A stretch of 64,000 nt of DNA, taken from contig SIJG01000037.1 of assembly GCA_023374025.1 (NCBI GenBank), positions 1,112,211 to 1,176,210 of the forward strand, written 5' to 3'. Below, one piece after another: positions 1 to 16,931 of this stretch; position 1 is the stretch's first letter, and the number at the start of each line of letters is the position of its first letter. The notes beneath the pieces were generated by a model, which ran no database searches, had not been told where the DNA came from, and worked only from the letters and a program-made list of their open reading frames with translations. Source of the stretch: Heterodera schachtii (lineage: Eukaryota > Nematoda > Chromadorea > Rhabditida > Heteroderidae). Both the position numbers and the translations under genes were made by a program.

Positions 1-300
1 GCATTTTTCTTGGCATTTCTCTTTTTCATCATTTGTTTTTTTTTGGCATTCTTTTTTTCATAGTTTGGGTTTTTGGCATTTCTCTTTTTCATGCTATGGC
101 ACTTGAATTAGAGTTTTTGGCATTTTCGTTGTCATGGTATGGCAATTGGATTCCGTTTTTCTATGCATTTCTCTTTTTAATGCTATGCCACAGAATAGGG
201 TTTTTGGCATTCTCATTTCATCATTTGTGTTTTTGGCATTCTTTTTTTCATAGTTTGGGTTTTTGGCATTTCTCTTTCTCATTCGATGGCATTTGTGCCA
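1..300. repeat. Degenerate T-rich tandem repeat
   Basis: Roughly 40-base units built around TTTTTGGCATTTCTCTTTTT and CATnATTTG/CATAGTTTGGG recur about seven times with substitutions and small indels. Both strands are open in places only because of the composition; the apparent proteins are repeats of F, L and H and are not credible. It lies where the upstream exons or an intron of the first kinase gene should be. Confidence 0.7.
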
Positions 301-328
301 CCCTTTTCTGTTGGCAGTTACATTGTAG

Positions 329-2673
<2,345 letters not shown>

Positions 2674-2750
2674 ATGCCCCTCGGAAATGGACCAAAAAAG
2701 CAGAGATGTAACGGAATTTCCAACATTTTTGGACACCGTATTTTCTGACC

Positions 2751-2905
2751 GAGACTCTCGAACTTGATATAAATGCTCGGTCTCGAGTTTCAGGCCAAGA
2801 TCGAGAGTCTCGAACTTGATATAAGTACTCGGTCTCGAGTTTCAGGCCAAGACCGAGAGTCTCGAACTTGATATAAGTACTCGGTCTCGAGTTTCATGGT
2901 CAAGT
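2751..2905. repeat. 52-bp tandem repeat, three units
   Basis: Units start at 2751, 2803 and 2855; the first two are complete and the third is cut short near 2905. Each carries GAGAGTCTCGAACTTGATAT followed by CTCGGTCTCGAGTTTCAG, so each unit is partly self-complementary through GAGAnTCTCG and CTCGGTCTCGAG. Units differ at only a few positions. There is no spacer between units, so this is a small satellite and not a CRISPR array. Confidence 0.9.
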
Positions 2906-3548
2906 CTTGGCCTCTCAAGTGTCCCGATCATACAAAAATTAAAAAAAATTTGTTAGATATCATTTGGCACGAATTGGAACGGCATCACAATGAAACAAGG
3001 GGTCGGCTCCATTCGAATAATGAGGTCGTTGAATGCGACCAACCGACTAATTAATAACGGCTTAATTACCCTTTCAATTGGGCAAAAGCAAATCGATCGT
3101 TCATTCATTTGTCCGTCCGACCATCTGCTGAACAAAACATTTGTCTGTCCACTTCTTACTGTTTAAACAAGCTTTTTGTTATACTCTCTTTTTCCGGGTC
3201 AATGGCAAAACGAACTACAAAAAGAATTTTGGAAAATTGAAGCCTAGGCCTAGCCTAAGACTGGCCTAAGCTTAGCTCTAGAAATCCTTGGTCTTAATTT
3301 TCAAAAATTCCAAAAAAAACTTTCCATTTTGCCTTTGTACGTTTTGCCGCCATGACACCTTCTTTTTCACAATTTAATTTATTGTAAATTAATAGAAAAA
3401 ATACAATTGCATAATCTCGTTTATCATAATTTCCAATTTTAATTATTTTTTTTATTGAATTTAAAAAAATATTTTTATTTTTAATTTTATTTTTGCTTTT
3501 TCTCAATTTGTCATTTTTTGTCCCCCGCCGGGCTTTCGGCACATTTTG

Positions 3549-3566
3549 TCCCCGCAGGTGCCCAAA
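3549..3566 (+). promoter_or_regulatory. Trans-splice acceptor of the canonical p38 gene
   Basis: CCCCGCAG followed by ten bases and the ATG at 3567. No upstream exon in frame can be found, so the acceptor most likely receives a spliced leader. It decides the start: reading further upstream only gives non-ATG codons inside the intron-like sequence. Confidence 0.5.
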
Positions 3567-7574
<4,008 letters not shown>

Positions 7575-8098
7575 GGGAGGAGACGGAGCAGTACTTGGGA
7601 AAATAATGGAAAATTTAACCATTTTTAATTCATTTTTATATTGTATTATTATTGGGGAGTTCAGCCACACCCATCCCACACCAATGCCAGTATTAATTAC
7701 CCCTAATTAGCAAATCTCAACAATCAATCAATTAGCAGTGGAAGAAGCGCCGTTTGTTTTGGAGGGAATGGTTTCAATTTCAATTTCTAAGCTTCCGCTG
7801 CTAATTTTGTATTGTGAAATACCAGTCAGTATTCTTTTCTTTTCTTCCTTTTTTTTTGTACATTTTTAAAAATGTTGGAAATAATTTTATGGTAATTATA
7901 TATTCCAATTTTTACCACATCAAAAACACCTCACATTTATTAATGTAAACATTCGAATGAAAATTTATTTGTGTATTTTTTTTTGCGAATAAAAAGCACG
8001 AAAAAATGATTCCTCATAAATCAACAATTTAAAAATGAAAAAGCGATTAATTATAGAGTCAATTAAACAATAATTTAAAAAAAAAAATTGTTCTGTGC
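7575..8098. other. Convergent intergenic region
   Basis: Separates the stop of p38 (+) from the stop of MCTS1 (-). It is AT-rich with no gene. AATAAA at about 7989 is a plausible polyadenylation signal for the p38 transcript. Confidence 0.4.
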
Positions 8099-9703
8099 TC
8101 ATTGAACAGTGGTTAATCGCCACAGCCCGTCATTCATGAAGTGGACATTGTCAATGGCAATGCCAACATTTTGTGACCGCACATTCGCCGACGAAAGCTA
8201 AAAAATGAAAAATTTTTATTTAAAATTCGTCCATTAATTAATTAAATTAATCCGGAATGAAGGATGAAAATTATATTACAATTAAATTTAAGCAAATCAA
8301 TTATTTTATGAGAAAACCAATCCAAATTTACCTTCATTTGTCCAATTCCCATTGCGTGCTGCTTTCCTTCAGCCATAATGGCAACCTATAAAAAATGCAA
8401 AAAAAAAAACAATTATTATAATTTTCATAAATAATTAATTCTTATTGTAAAACTGACCAATGCCCCTTCGTTGCAATCGTCCAAAAGTCTGCCACCCGCG
8501 CTGGTCAGTCCAGGGCACATTATATGCGAACCGTTTAACACAAATTTGATGGCACCTTTGTCTACCTTTTGCGGGGGGGAAGGAGGGGGGGAGGATTGAA
8601 TGAATTCCAAATACCCTCCAAAAATTTTTGAAAAAAGCGTAATGAATTAAAAAAAAAGAAAAAACCGAAGCCAAGGGTTTGACTATGCCCTTGACAGAAA
8701 TTTTAAATTTTATTGCATTAGAGGGTCAGACAAAATTAAATGCGTATTTAAATTGAATCCCCCCCCCCCATTTTCACCTGTTGGTGTGGAAGCATGAACG
8801 GATATTTGTGAAGCAGCCGCAGAGTTGGGAAATAATTTGCCAAATCACGACTCTAAATTTTTTTATTTTATTTTAAAAGTAATTGGACAAAAAAAAATTT
8901 CATTTTGTTGAAACATTATGCTAGAGTGAAGAGATTTTTTTGGAACATTTCACTTTGCTTTTAGCACAACGAATCATTCAATTTTTGAGTTGATTTGAGG
9001 GTTCAAACGTTTTTAAAATATTTCGAACCTCGCCACCAGCTCACATTTTGCCAACCAATTTAGTGGCAAATTAAATTGTCCCCTAAATGGGACTCGAACC
9101 CATAACAATTCATGTGTAACAAACACTCAACCAAATTTGCTATGATGTATTCCATTTTTTGATAAAATTTAAAAGCATAAAAGTGTAATTGGCATCACTA
9201 TCTTCTAAAAAAAATTTTGTCAAGTAAAAAAAAATGGTTGATGAAAGTCAAATTCATTTATTTTAAATTGAAAATGCCCACTTTAACGAAATGGACAGTG
9301 CCGTTGGCGTCCGCGATCAGCTCCAGATGGTCCTTGCACTTGACCAACTTGAAGTTCTCCTTCTTCGGCAGGATGGCGTCCATGTACGGCTCAATGCTCG
9401 GATACTGCTCAACCAGCTTGGCCCGGATTGACTTCTGTCAATTAAATTAAGAGTTAACTCAGTAATTGTAACGGGGAATATGTATTTTTGATTACACTTT
9501 TTCAGCACGGGCACACCTACAATTATTTCGCTCACCGTTTAAAAAAAAATTCGGATAGGCCCCATAATTAAAAAGCAATTGCTGTTTTGACATCAGCCCC
9601 TTGGTAGAAAAATCAGTGTTTTATCAGATTGACTGACCTGCACAGATCCTTTGAGCTGCTGGGAGCCGACCACATCCTCTGCCGAATCGAATTTCTTGAA
9701 CAT
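8099..9703 (-). CDS. mcts1: MCTS1/MCT-1, translation re-initiation factor with PUA domain
   Basis: Partner of DENR; binds the 40S subunit and acts in ribosome recycling and re-initiation. Exons (written in reverse): 9638-9703, 9282-9434, 8778-8852, 8458-8565, 8332-8385, 8099-8197; every intron is phase 0 and the product is 184 residues (human 181). Seen: N-terminus [11 protein letters not shown], the [13 protein letters not shown] helix, then [17 protein letters not shown] and the PUA core [37 protein letters not shown]. The start is fixed by homology and by the acceptor TTTAG seven bases before it. It lies only 157 bases after the stop of the coiled-coil gene upstream, so it may be the last gene of an operon. 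Confidence 0.95.
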
Positions 9704-9714
9704 TTTTGGCTAAA
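9704..9714 (-). promoter_or_regulatory. Trans-splice acceptor of MCTS1
   Basis: On the minus strand the sequence reads ATATTTAG, then CCAAAA and the ATG. With only about 150 bases to the preceding stop codon this is the arrangement of an SL2-type operon junction. Confidence 0.5.
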
Positions 9715-9860
9715 TATTGCTTCAAAAAATGAACAGAAATGCATTTAATTCGTAAAATGCAATTTATAAAATTCGGAATAGAGCAACCGACTTCCATTCC
9801 TTGGCATTTTTGAAATTTTAATAAATAAATTTTATTGGCTTTAAAAAAGTTGATCAGTGA

Positions 9861-11062
9861 TCACTCATTTTCCCCTCCCCCCAAAATGGCCTTCTCCAAC
9901 TCATCAAGTTCATCTCCATTCTCCTCCTCCAACTCTTTCTTGCCCTTCTTGCGCCCTTTCTTCCTCAGTTTTGCTTCCAAATGCCTAATTTCGCGCTCGT
10001 CCTCATCCAATTCGGTTCCCATCCGCTTTTTGCGCATCGTTCAGCCTTAATTTTGACTTTAACCATTTTAATTAACTATTTTGTGACTAAACTTTTTTTT
10101 TATTGGGTTGAAACGAGAAAATATAAATCAAATTGGCAAAACCTTGAGATTTTTGGTCATTTTCAATTCAGGAATATTTTTTAACTTTTTCTATAAAAAT
10201 AATTTATCAAACATTGCCAAAATACAGTTAAAAAGTGTGGAAAAGTAATTTAAAAGCATTGTTGAATTAAAATAAACCAAAAATTTCAAATTTTGCAGAT
10301 TAATTTTCACATTTCAACCCAAAAAAAACGCGTTGAATGTCGTCCATTGGCACGTAAATCCAATTACCTATTATTTTTTTTGATAAATTAAGGAAACACA
10401 CCTCCTCCTCAAACTGTTTGACGGTGTAATTTTCATCGTCAAATGGGTCCGCTTCGTCCTCTGTTTCCTCCTCCTCCTCTCTTCCATTTCCTTCCTTTTT
10501 GTCGTCCCCTTCCTTTTCCTGTTGTTCCATTCGCTTCCGTTTGCGCTGTCTTCGCCGCTTCTCCCGTCGCTTTTCCAATTTTGCCTGATCATCGAACTGC
10601 TGTTGGATGACCGTTTCGACCTGGCAAACAGAAAATTTGTGCCATTATTTATGGGAAATTGTTTTTTTTTTAATCGCCAAAGCGCCATAAAAATGCCATC
10701 ATGCAAACTCATATACACTTTTTCCCCCTAATTTTCGGAATATTAGACCTACTAGGATTATTTAGGCAAACGTTTATTCATTTTTCCAAAATTATTCGTA
10801 ATACATTTTTTACCAATTTTCAAAATTTTAGACTTAGATTAATTGGGCCAACGCTTAGGGGCTAGGCCTCGTTTTTTCAAAATTATTTTTTTTTTACGAG
10901 TTTCAAAATGATTCGCCATACACTCGAGGCTCAATTGATTAAATTTACATTTTTGTGTTGCGCATGCGCCTTCTTGCACACCCTTTTCAGCTGTTTGTTG
11001 GCCCGACGTGCCATCTTCCGGTCACACGTTACGCGCAGAAGAGCGGCGAAGTTTCTGCTCAT
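9861..11062 (-). CDS. Charged coiled-coil protein, probably nucleolar
   Basis: Not firmly recognised. Three exons: 10949-11062, 10402-10620, 9861-10045. The first gives MSRNFAALLRVTCDRKMARR and other basic residues; the second begins VETVIQQQFDDQAKLEKRRE, continues as an R/K-rich helix, then an E-rich acidic stretch ending DPFDDENYTVKQFEEE; the third has KKRMGTELDEDEREIRHLEA, a lysine-rich run and an acidic end. Alternating basic and acidic runs are typical of nucleolar ribosome-assembly proteins; the DEREIRHLE phrase followed by a basic run and LDELEKAIL weakly resembles the segment before the MIF4G domain of NOM1/Sgd1, but no MIF4G domain follows. Exon 3 is one base out of frame after its tenth base or so; adding one A in the A5 run joins it as AERCAKKRMGT. 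The ATG at 11062 is the first in frame; 205 bases separate it from the receptor gene's stop. Confidence 0.55.
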
Positions 11063-11267
11063 TGCCAGCAAAAAAATGTGACAAAAAATGGGAAATATAA
11101 AATAATAAATTGCAATTTAAAAAGAAAACTAGAAAATGATTTGACAATTTCATCCAAAAAAAACAAAACATAGAACTGTTTTCATTGCACAGTGTTTTAT
11201 TCAGTCTCTCTGAGTGAGAAATGAAATGAAAGAAAAAAGGGATAGGAATTTGTTGGCATTTTTGTGC

Positions 11268-14200
11268 CTATGTTGTGGTGATTATGATGTTCTCCTCCGT
11301 GCAAATTCTGTCAATTGTGCACCGAATGCTCAAAGCAGTGAGCCGCGACTGCGGCATGGCATTCCAACACTCTTTGATGATCCGAGTGAATTCGTTGAGT
11401 ATCTGAAAATGATTTTAAATGTGCCGAAATTAGAGAAAAATTTTAATTTTTAATCATTTTTATTTTAGAATTAGAAATTTTTTTTTGGGTTTTGTCTGAA
11501 TTTCGAGTCAAAAAAAAAAATAATAATTTTTTGAAATTTTTTTAGTGGAAACGAGGGGGGCAAAAATGAAATGCATACTTTTCGAGAGTCTATAAATAAT
11601 GCTTCATTTAATTTCACAGGGCTACCGCCCGAAATCAGACATTGCTCCCGTACCGAAACCCTAATATTTTTTTGTGACATTGTAAGAAAAGCACTTACCT
11701 TCGTTTTCGACCATTCTTTGGGAATGGTTGGCCGCAGTCCTTCCACACAGACAATTTGTTTCATTGCGTCCGGACTCGGATGACTGCTGGTCAATTCATA
11801 CTCTTGGTAGGGCACCTGATAGTCCAATGCGGAAACCTTAAAAATGGAAAAAAAAAATTTTGCCCCTAATGTGCCGCCCAATGTTTTCCCACCAAATTGT
11901 TCACTTCAACACGACGGCAAATCTCCCAAATGACCAGTGCCAGGGCGTAAATGTCCATGCGCATGTAAGAGGTAATTGAGTCACTGCTGTATGATTTGTC
12001 CAAAAATTCGGGTGCCAAATAGCGCTAAAATTTGGAAAAAAATGGAAATTAAAAGCCAACCAAAATTATTTTAAAAAAATAGCAAAATGAGAGAGTAGGA
12101 GTGGGTTTCGAGAAAGAAGCGTATCAGTTAAGACTGAAAAGTTTCAGATTTTTTGGAATTTTTTTTTTTTGAAAAAAACATAACAATTCATCAAAAATTT
12201 AGGAAAAAAAGTAGAAATTTTTCAAAGATTATTAAAAAAACAAACAGATGTTCTAGGTCCACCATACAGTTAGTTATTACAATAATACAATAGTTGATGT
12301 AGTAAAATTATGCGAAAAAAAACAAAAATTCTCACCGCCGTTCCCCCTCTGTCGCCACCCTCGGGCCTGTCAATAATTCCGTCGCTTTTCAACCGAACGC
12401 ACATCCCCAAATCCGCAATGCAACAGGTCCAATCATTTTTGATGAGAATATTCCCAGGCTTGAGATCACGATGAGCAATTGACGGTTTAACTGAAAAAAA
12501 TTTTTTTTTTGTTGTTGTTGATGATGATGTTGAAAATTTTAATTTTTTAAAATTTATTTAAAAAAATTTACAAAAATTTTTGGTGCCAGTCAATGAAGTG
12601 TGCAAATAGTCAATTCCGTGAGCAATTGAGCGAATGAATTGGAGGCATTGTTGTGTGTTGAGCGTGTTGTTTTCAAGGTGGCCCAACAGTGACCCATTGG
12701 GACAATAATCGGTGACCAACCAATGCATTATTCCTTCTCCCGTATCTGTCAATAAAAAAATTTTAAACGTTTTCTAGTGATTTTTGTCCAAATTTTACAT
12801 GGTTACGAAGCAAACTTTTTTTAAAACCGTGATAACGATACGGGGTAGGGGGAATGTTGTAGTACCAAAGCAGGTCGTTTCCCTCCCGAAAATTTTTTTT
12901 TAAAAAAATTTTCAAACCTAGAAATTTTCATATAAAATTCTTAAGAATTTTCTTAGTACAAAAATTATAAGAAAAAAAAATTTTTGAGAAATTTTTCAGC
13001 GATTTTTTAGAAAATTTTTGAAAAAACTTAGTAGTTCATTATAAAATTTCTAAAAAATCGCTGAAAAATTTCTCAAAAAACACCCTATTTGAAAATTATC
13101 AAATGAACCCACCGACTGTGTCACTTGAAATCCATCGAAGAAGGTTTTGATGCCGTAGCATATTGTCCCGGTAAATTGCTGTCTCGCGATCAAACGAAGC
13201 CACTTCACGAGACTCGAAAATCTAAAATGAAAACAATTACATTTAAAAAAATAATGATAAAAGGCATTAAAAATAATTTTTAATATGGGATGAATGACAT
13301 GGCCAAGAAATGACTTAAAAAAAAAAAAAAATTTATCCAAAAAATTTGGTCCCATTCATACAACCATTCCAACCCACTTTGACTGCCACTTTTTCGCCAC
13401 GCCATTCGCCCAATGTAACTTCGCCAAAACGTCCTTTACCAATCACTTTTTGCAGTGAAATTTGGTATGAGATTGTGCGCGGTGCCAACATTGGAACGCC
13501 GGAACCTTTATCGAACAAACAAATTTTTTTAAAAATCTTTTTAGTTTATTTAGGCATAATAAGGGAAGGGGGGGGGGGGAAGGTTGGGGGCATCCCATTA
13601 AATAACCATGTGAAATTGTATTGTTTCGAGAACATAGCGAAACGGAGCACAAAATCAAAACATCGTAAAAGCGAAAGAGCATATGTTTATCTATCAATTA
13701 GGAGTCGTTTCCCAGCCTCAATTTTTTAAAAAGAAAATTTTAATAAAAAAAATTCAGCGTTTGAATCTTTGAAAAAAGCGCTAAAAAAATTTTTCCAAAA
13801 TTTTTCTTGAAATTTTCTTAAAACTGATCCGGGGAGGGGAACACCCCCTATCAATAACCTCTGATTTTTTTTTTGAGAAAGAGGAACCTTTCTGAGTGCC
13901 CCATAAATATACCAGATCCGGTTGAGAATGTTGCCGCTTCCGCCAATTGGCCCATCGGTGCGCCACATAAACTTTCACTGTCCATTTCACAATCAGCCTT
14001 AGAACTAAATTTAAAAAACAATTTTTTTTTTAAATAACCCTAAATTTTTCAATCGCAAAAAAAAACCTGTTCAATGTTGGGGAACGGCACTGCACCAACC
14101 AACCAATGCATCGGTCAACAACAGCCCTTTTCCGAGGAAAACAGCAACAGGAAATGGCAACACATAGGCTCAGTGCAAACAACAGCACAAGGACAAGCGA

Positions 14201-15589
14201 AATGAGAAGTGTGAGCAAAACGGATGGCAAACCATCGAACGATTCGGGCAAAAAGCCATTGCGAAGACCAAGTTCAATGGGAAACTGAAAATTTGGAAGA
14301 AAAAAAATGAAAAATCCCAGACCCGGGGTCCCGTTTTCAAATTCTAGGCCCCGGTGACAGCCATTTCAAAATTCCGGGCTCTAGTAAAATTCAAAAATTT
14401 TCAAACTATCAAAAAATTTGAATCGTAAAAAATTAAAATTTATTTACTTGGATGTCGTTGCAAAATGATTCAGTCTTGCAACAGTTCACCAATTTGTTCC
14501 ATTGTGGTGTGGTCGAATTTTGGCAGACGAATGGCAATTCCCTGGGCACGAGTTGTTCCCGTTTCAAACAGCTTAACAAAATGAAAAATGAATGAAAAAT
14601 TACGCATGTATAAGGCCGCAATTTAGGATTATATTACAATGTGCTATAACTTATCCATTTTGGCCTTTTTCGAATTGCAAATACGAACAAAAAGTGCCGA
14701 AAATTCAAAAAAAAAAAAAAACGTTTTTTTTAATTGATTAAAAAGTAATACCGAATCTCAAACAACTGCACCACTAAAAATAGTCAATCTGTATTGATTT
14801 CAACCCAAAAATTAAATTTAAGCTGTTTAGGGCCCCCAAAAAATTGGAGTTGGTTCCTTTTTCTGCAAACAAATTTTTCATCATAATAAACTGTGAAAAC
14901 TTGCTGTTAAATTTTCAATCGCTCTCAAAAATATCTGCATGAAATTTTTTTTATTTAGAAAAACTCACGATGTGATGACTTCCCGAATTGTGCCATCCGC
15001 GTTCAAAAACACCACCCGACTACAGTATCCGCCTCGACCCGGCCGGCACACGTCCATGTACTGTTCACCAACATAACTCGCCACACCTTCCTGACAACAA
15101 CAAAGTGAAATTTGAAAAAAATAAAAAATTTGTTACCTTACCGCAGTTCGCATAATGATTGCATTTGCACAGCAATTCGTCGTTATGTAGCCGAAAAGCG
15201 GGTGGAATATAATCCTAAATGTATTTAACACGCTTTTTGATGGTCATAGAGTTTGTAGGCATGAATTTTCCTTGTTTCCAGGTCCACTTTCTTTTTTTCA
15301 ACCGGGATTTTTCCAGGACCTGGCTTTTTTCCTGGATTTTTGTCCAGAAAATAAGGCCCAGGCAAACATGGAAGGAATCCAGGTCCAGGCTTTTTAAAAA
15401 GGTCGAATCCCTAGTTAATTGCTATGTGTACCAATGGGATAAACGCCCTACTTTTGTTTCGTTGAAGAGAGTACGGATTTCGGCATCCAATTCCTTGTGA
15501 CTATTTTTCTTATCCTCAATTTGGTCAGTCGAATAAATGTCAATGTGGTGGAGAAGCAAAAAAAGAACAGACGGGAATAATGAAAACAT
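11268..15589 (-). CDS. TGF-beta/activin type I receptor serine/threonine kinase
   Basis: Membrane receptor that phosphorylates R-Smads. Thirteen exons, all in phase: 15452-15589, 15142-15214, 14969-15086, 14448-14571, 14067-14284, 13888-13997, 13378-13505, 13113-13221, 12572-12745, 12336-12490, 11893-12024, 11699-11836, 11268-11402; 583 residues. Seen in order: signal peptide ([15 protein letters not shown]), cysteine-rich ectodomain ending in [10 protein letters not shown] (the CC-x4/5-CN box), a transmembrane helix ([19 protein letters not shown]), a juxtamembrane segment, kinase start [46 protein letters not shown] (DLG, as in this family), RYLAPEFLD, and the type-I C-lobe IIKECW...RLTALSIR. 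The GS region reads [17 protein letters not shown]: the TTSGSGSG phosphorylation cluster is absent. Probably the DAF-1 or SMA-6 orthologue; I cannot decide which. A splice acceptor TTTTAG lies about 20 bases before the ATG. Confidence 0.9.
12982..13079. repeat. Perfect short inverted repeat in a receptor intron
   Basis: TTTTTGAGAAATTTTTCAGC and following bases (12982-13014) are repeated in reverse complement at 13046-13079 (GCTGAAAAATTTCTCAAAAA). Arms of about 33 bases are separated by roughly 30 bases. It would form a strong hairpin within the intron of the receptor pre-mRNA, next to the 13113 exon boundary. Confidence 0.8.
15290..15405. repeat. Palindromic CCTGGACCTGG-type repeat
   Basis: TTTTTCCAGGACCTGGCTTT, TTTCCTGGATTTTTGTCC and AATCCAGGTCCAGGCTTTTT lie within the first intron of the receptor gene and are mutually complementary. 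Related phrases occur at 26596-26750 (GACAGGACAGGC / CCTGTCCTGCCCAGG) and 43335-43400 (ATCCAGGTCCCGGC / CCTGGACCTGGATTTTT), suggesting a foldback repeat family. Confidence 0.5.
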
Positions 15590-16063
15590 ATAAAAATGCA
15601 AAATGTCTAAAATTAATGCATTGCTTTATTTAGGTAATTGAAAATGAATTAGCAATCAAAAAAAAAAGGATAAAGACGAAAATTTTTAATTTTAATTTCG
15701 ATTTACCTCTAACAATTTTGTTTTCTTTTAAAATTTTTCCAAGCAATTTGTACATTTGTTGCTTTTGCTTTCGACTTAATCATTTGAATTAGTGCTTCTT
15801 TTAAAATGCCAAGTTTAAATTTGGCATTAAGTATTTTAATTTGAATCTACGGAAGGCTGAAAATAAAACATAGGTACGAAGCTTTTTTGGGGGTTGAGCT
15901 TGGAGTTAGGTACTTTTTGTTAATGTTTTTGTCAGAATAATCCTAAAACCAAACAAATAAAATTAATTAATAATAAAAACGCGAAACAATTTCTTTCATT
16001 TGGACACATTATTTTGTGTGATTTTTGGCATTTTTAGGTCGTACATTTATTTTTGTTGCTTCG

Positions 16064-16517
16064 ATGTCGTCAAAATCGTCTCATGTCAATTACGATCTTT
16101 TGCCGGAAATTTCTCACACTTTCCGCAGCCCTGAGCCCCGACCGTCTGTTCTAGTTTCTGACATGTTTTCTGTTTTGTGTGCTTCGCCGCTTATCATCCT
16201 TTTCCTTTTGGTAAATGTTTAAATTTGGATGTTTTTTTTACATAATTTTTATTTTTTTTAGTGGCTTCGTATTGGCATCAATTTCGGAAAATTCAAGTTT
16301 TCGCTCAGTGCTCTTGGTAAATACCACTTTTTAAATTATCTGTCATATTATTTGGTTTTCTACATTTTGTCCATTTTTAGGGTTTCATCTTGGTCTGTGT
16401 GCTGTTTTTGGGCTCTACGTTTTCTTTTGGCTCGAGTTGAACATGTTCCAGACGTTGAAATGGCTGACTGTTATTGGCGTGCCCACTTTGTTCCTTGGAA
16501 GTCGTCTTTCCTTTTAA
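16064..16517 (+). CDS. Ribophorin II-like C-terminal membrane domain, stand-alone
   Basis: Resembles only the C-terminal membrane region of ribophorin II/OST delta (SWP1), a subunit of oligosaccharyltransferase in the ER. Exons 16064-16210, 16262-16316, 16381-16517 are in phase and give 112 residues. Seen: PEISHTFRSPEPRPSVLVSD, then three hydrophobic helices, WLRIGINFGKF, FHLGLCAVFGLYVFFWLELN and MFQTLKWLTVIGVPT, the last two matching the family's 'FHLG...NMFQTLKYL' signature. A splice acceptor TTTTTAG lies 26 bases before the chosen ATG; an ATG at 16025 lies inside the presumed intron. The large luminal part of ribophorin II (several hundred residues) is not found upstream, so this is a truncated or separately encoded domain. 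Confidence 0.65.
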
Positions 16518-16931
16518 AACCATGGCTTTAAAGCTTAACACACTGTTTTTTTTGGGATATATTGTATTTCTTAATTTATATGTTGGTAAATAATATTATG
16601 GTTTTTAAATTCCATTTATAATAAATTGCTGTATGAACTTTAAACATTTTGTTGTCAATCAGTATTTGTGAACCTTATTTACTGTCAATGTGAACTTCAA
16701 ATTCTTAGGCCTATAACTTTTTTAATTGGGTCAAAGCATACTTTCTTGGTATCAATTGGAAGCTAAAATTTTAGAATTTTTCAATATTCCGTGTTCAACG
16801 AAACACAAAAAATTAATCCCAAATATACTCGATTAGGCCGAATTACGGATATTCTCATTTTATTTGCTTTTTTTGTATCTATAAATTCCAGAGACTTGTT
16901 CGTTTGGACGCATAAACTGCTTTTAATTAGT

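Larger units (their letters stand above)
2674..3566. other. Spacer between the two p38 genes
   Basis: About 890 bases with no supportable gene. It holds the 52-base tandem repeat (2751-2905), a TTAGGC-like palindromic patch (3241-3280, containing AGCCTAGGCCTAGCCTAAG) and AT-rich sequence. The splice acceptor CCCCGCAG at 3549-3556 ends it and precedes the next ATG by ten bases, as expected of a trans-splice site. Confidence 0.6.

Noticed and set aside
2751..2905. CRISPR-like array
   Set aside because: The units adjoin without unique spacers, and the genome is eukaryotic.
9066..9140. Second tRNA-like sequence on the minus strand within the MCTS1 intron, with a perfect T-arm GGGTTCGAATCCC and terminal GCAAATT/AATTTGC
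   Set aside because: The distance from the T arm to the would-be acceptor strand is about 14 bases too long, and no convincing D or anticodon arm forms. At best an old tRNA-derived remnant.
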